From Paenarthrobacter aurescens TC1 (lineage in GTDB: Bacteria > Actinomycetota > Actinomycetes > Actinomycetales > Micrococcaceae), in the NCBI GenBank assembly GCA_000014925.1, contig CP000474.1, positions 124,001 to 188,000 of the forward strand: 64,000 nucleotides of DNA, read 5' to 3'. The position numbers and the translations under genes are program-made. This document shows positions 59,981 through 64,000 of the stretch, piece by piece (within the stretch, counting starts at the first letter, position 1; the number at the start of each line of letters is the position of its first letter). Under the pieces are notes generated by a model that was not told where the DNA came from, made no database searches, and was given only the letters and a program-made list of their open reading frames with translations.

Positions 59981-60793
59981 ATGGAGGGTTCGTTCAAGGG
60001 CATCCTGTATCCGGCGCGACTCCCCACTTTCCATCGCTTTCCTGCACCGGCGTCCGTTGCAGACCTGGTGCAGTGGTTCTGGATTCCGGAGTGGAACATC
60101 GAACCCGGCCGGTCATCCCGGCAACACGTGATCGCCTACCCGGCGTCCAACCTCGTGGTGCAGGGCGACGTCGTCGAGTTCTCCGGGCCGACCACCCGGG
60201 CCGCTTACCGCGACCTGACCGGTCAGGGTTGGGCGGTTGGCGCGTTACTGCGCCCCGCGGCTGTGCCGCTCTTTACCGATCATCCGGGGGCCCTCCGTGA
60301 CCAGGAAGTTGGGATGGTGCTGGAAGGCCTTCAGAGGGCCGTCTCGGCAGCCATGACCACGCCTTCCGTTGAGATCATGCACGACGGCGGCACGCACCGC
60401 GAGCGGGCAGTGGAAGCCTTTGTTGCGTGGCTGGTTTCCCTGGAATTCGTTGCTTCCGAGGAGGCGTTGCTCGCGAACCGGCTGGTGGACGTGATTACTT
60501 CCGAGCCGGACATGATCCTGCTTGAGGACGTGGCATCCCGCCTGGCCGTGTCGCCGAGAACCCTGCAGAGGATCGCCGGAAAGTACGTCGGACTGAGCCC
60601 TTCCGCGCTGATCCGGCGTAGAAGATTGCAGGACGCCGCCGAGCGTACCCGGTCCAACCCAACAGCGGACCTTGCCGCGATCGCCGTCGAACTTGGCTAC
60701 GCCGACCATGCGCACCTGACGAACGACTTCCAGAAGTATCTGGGGTTCACTCCGAGTGGCTACCGGAAGGCCGTTGGGGGAAACCCGGGCTAG
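59981..60793 (+). CDS. AraC-family transcriptional regulator
   Basis: Encodes 270 residues. The N-terminal ligand domain (PASVADLVQWFWIPEW, QHVIAYPASNLVVQGD, then VGALLRPAA) is of the DUF6597 type. The C-terminal AraC double HTH is clear: LEDVASRLAVSPRTLQRI and LAAIAVELGYADHAHLTNDF, then QKYLGFTPSGYRK (about 180-262). It likely controls the divergent VOC gene. No other target is visible. Confidence 0.9.
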   Translation: MEGSFKGILYPARLPTFHRFPAPASVADLVQWFWIPEWNIEPGRSSRQHVIAYPASNLVVQGDVVEFSGPTTRAAYRDLTGQGWAVGALLRPAAVPLFTDHPGALRDQEVGMVLEGLQRAVSAAMTTPSVEIMHDGGTHRERAVEAFVAWLVSLEFVASEEALLANRLVDVITSEPDMILLEDVASRLAVSPRTLQRIAGKYVGLSPSALIRRRRLQDAAERTRSNPTADLAAIAVELGYADHAHLTNDFQKYLGFTPSGYRKAVGGNPG

Positions 60794-60956
60794 CATTCAC
60801 CCGGTCCCGGCTCGCTCAACCTGCGGTAGCAGGCGGGTTGCGGATCGAAAGATGCCCCTCCATCTACCAGTTGGCGCCGGTCCAAAATAAACTTGTGAGT
60901 GGCACCGCACTGGACGCGGGAACCGTGTTCAGCGTGCTTTCGGAACGGAGAGCGCC

Positions 60957-61109
60957 ATGCTCGGCAAGCTGATGTGCAAACTCAATCTTGGCCACAAATG
61001 GCATGTGGAGCGCACCGAGGACGGCACCCGCTACAGGCGCTGCACGCGTTGCGGCAAGGACGAAGATGACTCAGGCGGCTCGAGGCTCATTATGGATGCG
61101 GGTGGATAG
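60957..61109 (+). CDS. 50-residue zinc-ribbon-like small protein
   Basis: ATG 60957 to TAG 61107-61109. GGAG at 60947-60950 gives a 6-base spacing. The sequence holds a C7/H13 pair in MCKLNLGHKWHV and C-T-R-C (C29, C32) in RRCTRCGKDEDD, so it may bind one zinc ion in a C-H/C-C ribbon. TAAACT 64 bases before the start may be its -10 box. Function is unknown; the tail is acidic and then glycine-rich. Confidence 0.6.
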   Translation: MLGKLMCKLNLGHKWHVERTEDGTRYRRCTRCGKDEDDSGGSRLIMDAGG

Positions 61110-61115
61110 CCACTC

Positions 61116-61598
61116 CTAGTGCTGCCGCAACCCTTCCTCATCCAGTATCAGGGCCGCAGAAATCATCCGGCCGCACTGTTCGCCGTACGGGTAGTCGCCC
61201 TTCGGCGTGAAGGTCACCGTCCTCGCGGGTAATGCCGCGCCGGAAGGGGAAGTGCCGGTCGCGGTCGCCTCAAGGAAACTTTCGGAGAGGGCGGGGAGCT
61301 CCAGGAAACCCTGAAGAGTTCCATCCGGCGACGACGTCGCTGAGCACACGCCATCCGGAGTGCAACCTTGGTCAACGGCAGTCGCGCCGGGATTCAGCAA
61401 GAGGTCTTTTTCGGTGCAGATCCCATCCTGGCAGGCCTTCAACCGAAGCGAAGCAACGTCGTCTGCGTAGTCGACTGCGACGGTCAGGGAGATGCCGGCT
61501 ACATGTCCGATCGCTGGGCAGGCCACAGGTTCGGCCAAGCATCCGGGAAGCAGTGCGGCGGTCCCGGCAAGGGTTAGTGCCAATCCGATTCTGCCCAT
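61116..61598 (-). CDS. Putative lipoprotein
   Basis: Encodes 160 residues. The signal MGRIGLALTLAGTAALLPGC has the lipobox LPGC with Cys20. The mature part is beta-rich, with five further cysteines that could form disulfides (CPAIG, LKACQDGIC, CTPDGVC) and a Tyr-rich end. I do not recognise a family. It lies convergent to the zinc-ribbon gene and about 120 bp downstream of mutY in the same direction. Confidence 0.72.
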   Translation of the reverse strand: MGRIGLALTLAGTAALLPGCLAEPVACPAIGHVAGISLTVAVDYADDVASLRLKACQDGICTEKDLLLNPGATAVDQGCTPDGVCSATSSPDGTLQGFLELPALSESFLEATATGTSPSGAALPARTVTFTPKGDYPYGEQCGRMISAALILDEEGLRQH

Positions 61599-61719
61599 GC
61601 TTCAGAGTAGGGCTGCACGCTGCCGGTGTCGCCGGAATGTCGCATCTGCAGGGCAAAAGGCGCCTGCATCGTTATGGATCCGGGAAGGCTGTTGCGGAAC
61701 CGATACGCGCGTACCGTCG

Positions 61720-62670
61720 CTACGCTGGAAGCCGCAATCCGCCGTCGTGCATTTCTGCCAAACCGTCCACCAAGAGGCCGTCCAATGCACGCTCGAGCTG
61801 CTCAGGTGCCGAGTTGAGTCGGTGCAGGGCAGCGAGCGGTATTCCGACGCCGGACGGTGCGAATCCCAGATCCGCCGGCGCCTGCTCGAACATCTCGCGG
61901 GGCACAGGGGTGGCGGCTTCACGGAGGACAGCCATCACGGCACCGCGGACCTGGCGGTCCGTGCCGTGCCAGGACTGGCCCTTTGGGGTGTACGACGGCG
62001 GCGGTTCACCGGCCGCGAGCCAGGCGCAACTGGAGCGCACGGGACAGTCAGCGCACTTGGGACTGCGGGCCGTGCAGACCATGGCGCCGAGTTCCATGAC
62101 GGACGCGTTCCAACGGACTGAAAGTTCCTTGTCGAGCGGCAGGAGGGCGTCAGCCAGCCGCATTTCACCCGCGGTCAAGGCAGGAGCTGGCAGTGCGTCG
62201 CCGGATATGAGCCGGGCATGGACGCGCCGGATGTTGGTGTCCACCACGGTTTCGCGGCGTCCGAAAGCAAAAGCTGCGACGGCGGCCGCTGTGTAGTTGC
62301 CGACGCCCGGAAGGCCGAGGAGTTCGGGATACGTGTCAGGAACCTTGCCGCCGTGCTGCTCACGGATTGCGACGGCGGCCGCGTGCAGCCGCAGGGCCCG
62401 GCGGGGATAGCCGAGGCGGCCCCAATGGCGGACGGCAGCCCCCGACGGCTCATCTGCGAGGTGGGCGGGTGTGGGCCAGCGTTCCATCCAGTCGCGCCAC
62501 ACCGGCAGCACCCGGACAACGGGTGTTTGCTGAAGCATCACTTCGCTGACCAGGATGCCCCACGGGCTGCAATCCGGCTCGCGCCACGGAAGGTTACGGG
62601 CAGTCCGGGCGAACCACTGATCAAGGGCTTGGTGGAGGCCTGCCAATTGGCCTGAATCGGGAAGTGTCAT
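61720..62670 (-). CDS. mutY: A/G-specific adenine DNA glycosylase
   Basis: Encodes 316 residues from ATG 62670; a longer frame upstream is not conserved. MutY removes adenine paired with 8-oxoguanine. NLPWREPDCSPWGILVSEVMLQQTPV has the catalytic Glu; LGLPGVGNYTAAAVAAFAFG is the helix-hairpin-helix, followed by the Asp in VVDTNIRRV. The 4Fe-4S ligands C-x6-C-x2-C-x5-C are in CTARSPKCADCPVRSSC. The C-terminal NUDIX-like domain is short, as in other actinobacteria. Neighbour of disA as in mycobacteria. Confidence 0.94.
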   Translation of the reverse strand: MTLPDSGQLAGLHQALDQWFARTARNLPWREPDCSPWGILVSEVMLQQTPVVRVLPVWRDWMERWPTPAHLADEPSGAAVRHWGRLGYPRRALRLHAAAVAIREQHGGKVPDTYPELLGLPGVGNYTAAAVAAFAFGRRETVVDTNIRRVHARLISGDALPAPALTAGEMRLADALLPLDKELSVRWNASVMELGAMVCTARSPKCADCPVRSSCAWLAAGEPPPSYTPKGQSWHGTDRQVRGAVMAVLREAATPVPREMFEQAPADLGFAPSGVGIPLAALHRLNSAPEQLERALDGLLVDGLAEMHDGGLRLPA

Positions 62671-62806
62671 GCTGCCTCCACTGTAGTGGAATTCGGGCGG
62701 CCCGCCGCCAAGGAGGTATCCCATGGCCGACGTCACACAGGCCGGCATTAGGCCCTTTCGGCGTGGAGGTTAGGTGCCCAAGCGGCCGCGAGCCTAGCCT
62801 AGAACC

Positions 62807-63529
62807 ATGGCCAACAAGGGTAAGCAGCAGTCGACCGCGCGCGCATCAGCGTCGGCGAAGGGTGCTGCCCGTGGCTCATCCCGCGCCGGTGCGGCGGGCA
62901 AAAGTACCTCAACGAAAAGGCGTCGACCGAGCCCTGCCGTGTATCGGCGTCGTCGGCAGGTGGTTTTTGGCGCCCTGCTGCTTGTTATCGCTTTAGTGAT
63001 CGGCGGCGTCGTGGCACTCACCGGCGCATTGGCCGGGAACCCGGAGCCGCAAGCCGTGAGCACGGCCGACGCCTCAACGGCACCCACGCCGGGGACTACG
63101 CCCACAGGAACAGCGGCGCCGTCACCGTCGGCCTCGCCCGTGTGCGACCTCAACCTCATGACCGTCGCCGCCAAGACCGACAAGCCCGCCTACGGCGCCG
63201 AGGAAAAGCCGCTGCTCACCATGACCATTACCAACGGCGGCACCGCCCCGTGCGAGGTCAACGTGGGCACCTCCCAAATGGAGTACCTGCTGATGAGCGG
63301 CTCGGACCGGATTTTCTCGTCAAAGGACTGCCAGACGGGCGGCGAGGACCTCATCAAAACCATCCAACCCGGCAAGAGCGAGACTGCGAACTTCCCGTGG
63401 CAGCGCAACCGGACGTTGGAAGGCTGCGCCGCGATCACTGCCAAGCCGGGTGCTGGCGGCGCTTACTACACGTTCGAGGCGAGACTCGGGAACAAGTCGA
63501 GCCCCAAGGTCGCCTTCCAGCTGAACTAG
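62807..63529 (+). CDS. Membrane-anchored protein with DUF4232-like extracellular domain
   Basis: Encodes 240 residues. A basic, Ala/Ser-rich cytosolic segment (1-50) precedes one membrane helix (about 52-74), a Thr/Pro linker (80-110) and an exported beta-sandwich domain starting CDLNLMTVAAKTDKPAYGAEE with two or three cysteine pairs, much like DUF4232 proteins. Mycobacteria also have a membrane protein gene between mutY and disA. A TAGCCT box six bases before the start and no Shine-Dalgarno suggest a leaderless transcript. Confidence 0.7.
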   Translation: MANKGKQQSTARASASAKGAARGSSRAGAAGKSTSTKRRRPSPAVYRRRRQVVFGALLLVIALVIGGVVALTGALAGNPEPQAVSTADASTAPTPGTTPTGTAAPSPSASPVCDLNLMTVAAKTDKPAYGAEEKPLLTMTITNGGTAPCEVNVGTSQMEYLLMSGSDRIFSSKDCQTGGEDLIKTIQPGKSETANFPWQRNRTLEGCAAITAKPGAGGAYYTFEARLGNKSSPKVAFQLN

Positions 63530-63567
63530 TTTTCGTCCGAAATAGCGCCCGACGGCGGCAGTCGCCT

Positions 63568-64000
63568 TTAGAGGAACCGGTCCAGCAGGCTCGCTTCGGC
63601 CATGCGGCTCAATCCTTCGCGGACTGTGCGGGCTCGCTGATCGCCGATGCCGTCCACGGTCATGAGGTCGTCGATGGTGGCTGCCATGAGGTTCTGGAGC
63701 CCGCCGAAGTAGTCCACCAAACGGTCGGCCACTGCCTTGGGAACGGACTTCAAACCGGACAGCAGACGGTACCCGCGCGGCTGAACCACGGCGTCCAGCT
63801 GCTCTACTCCGCCGGCGAAGCCAATGATGTGGGCAATGCGGCTGAGGTCGATCAATTCTGTGGGGCCAAGGTTGAGGAGAGCCTGGACGGCTTCCTCGAT
63901 CTGCTCAGGAGTGGCGTCGGGATCGGAGTAGTCGCGGATGATGACTTCGCTCCCCGGGCCGCGGCCTACCGTGAGTTCCTCCACCTGGAGGGAGAGCAGG
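63568..64000 (-). CDS. disA: DNA integrity scanning protein DisA (diadenylate cyclase), C-terminal part
   Basis: The frame runs off the right edge; 144 C-terminal residues are present. DisA makes cyclic di-AMP and senses branched DNA. The part seen holds the end of the helical linker (TPEQIEEAVQALLNLGPTEL) and the RuvA-like helix-hairpin-helix DNA-binding domain (LMTVDGIGDQRARTVREGLSRMAE). The catalytic DAC domain lies outside the window. It is convergent with the DUF4232-like gene. Confidence 0.9.
   Translation of the reverse strand, partial: LLSLQVEELTVGRGPGSEVIIRDYSDPDATPEQIEEAVQALLNLGPTELIDLSRIAHIIGFAGGVEQLDAVVQPRGYRLLSGLKSVPKAVADRLVDYFGGLQNLMAATIDDLMTVDGIGDQRARTVREGLSRMAEASLLDRFL

Overview
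The window reads as chromosomal DNA of a high-GC actinobacterium of the Micrococcaceae, most likely Arthrobacter or Paenarthrobacter. The evidence is the 16S rRNA signature, an actinobacterial-type insertion in the 23S rRNA, Lsr2, DUF3180, DUF2342, DUF4235 and DUF2520 proteins, and a gene order that largely follows the mycobacterial arrangement ppa-dacB-metalloprotease-tilS-hpt-ftsH-folE-folP-folB-folK-DUF3180-DUF2520-panC ... lysS-lsr2-clpC ... mutY-disA. There is no phage, plasmid, IS element, CRISPR array or tRNA gene that I can support.

Region by region. 1-7.3 kb: the tail of a sugar-nucleotide epimerase-like gene, a FUSC membrane protein, a three-gene envelope/stress cluster (YtxH-like, holin-like DUF1469, DUF3618), a SatD-family HTH protein, and a minus-strand operon that encodes a WXG100-headed, glycine-rich putative type VII secretion substrate, an EspG-like protein and two membrane proteins. 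7.4-12.5 kb: ppa, dacB, DUF2342 metalloprotease, tilS and hpt. 12.5-15.3 kb: a repeat-rich stretch around a C39-like lipoprotein and an AbiEi/DUF559 fusion protein. 15.3-24.2 kb: ftsH and a tightly packed folate/pantothenate operon. 24.3-25.8 kb: a DHA2-type MFS exporter. 25.8-39.4 kb: two complete rRNA operons in direct tandem (16S-23S-5S, no tRNA in the spacers), sequence-matched over about 5.5 kb and separated by a hypothetical gene and a HhH-GPD DNA glycosylase. 39.4-44.8 kb: a LysR regulator divergent from a phosphodiesterase/EamA pair, then three paralogous alpha/beta hydrolases. 44.9-49.9 kb: lysS, a 57-residue membrane protein, lsr2 and clpC. 50-61.6 kb: accessory metabolic genes (glycosyltransferase, S9 peptidase, GNAT, FAD oxidoreductase, PTS-type dihydroxyacetone kinase, CsbD, DUF4235, VOC/AraC pair, small proteins). 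61.7-64 kb: mutY, a DUF4232-like anchored protein and the end of disA.

Functionally, the core supplies folate and pantothenate cofactors, proteolysis (FtsH, ClpC), purine salvage, tRNA modification and charging, rRNA and genome maintenance. The most noteworthy signals are the WXG100 locus with a perfect-phase tandem repeat in front of it; a three-copy palindromic intergenic repeat family; a hairpin that would bridge the ftsH Shine-Dalgarno to its start; G-run tracts directly upstream of both rRNA promoters; and the break of the conserved panC-lysS neighbourhood by the tandem rRNA operons. All functional statements are from motif reading; no database search was run.
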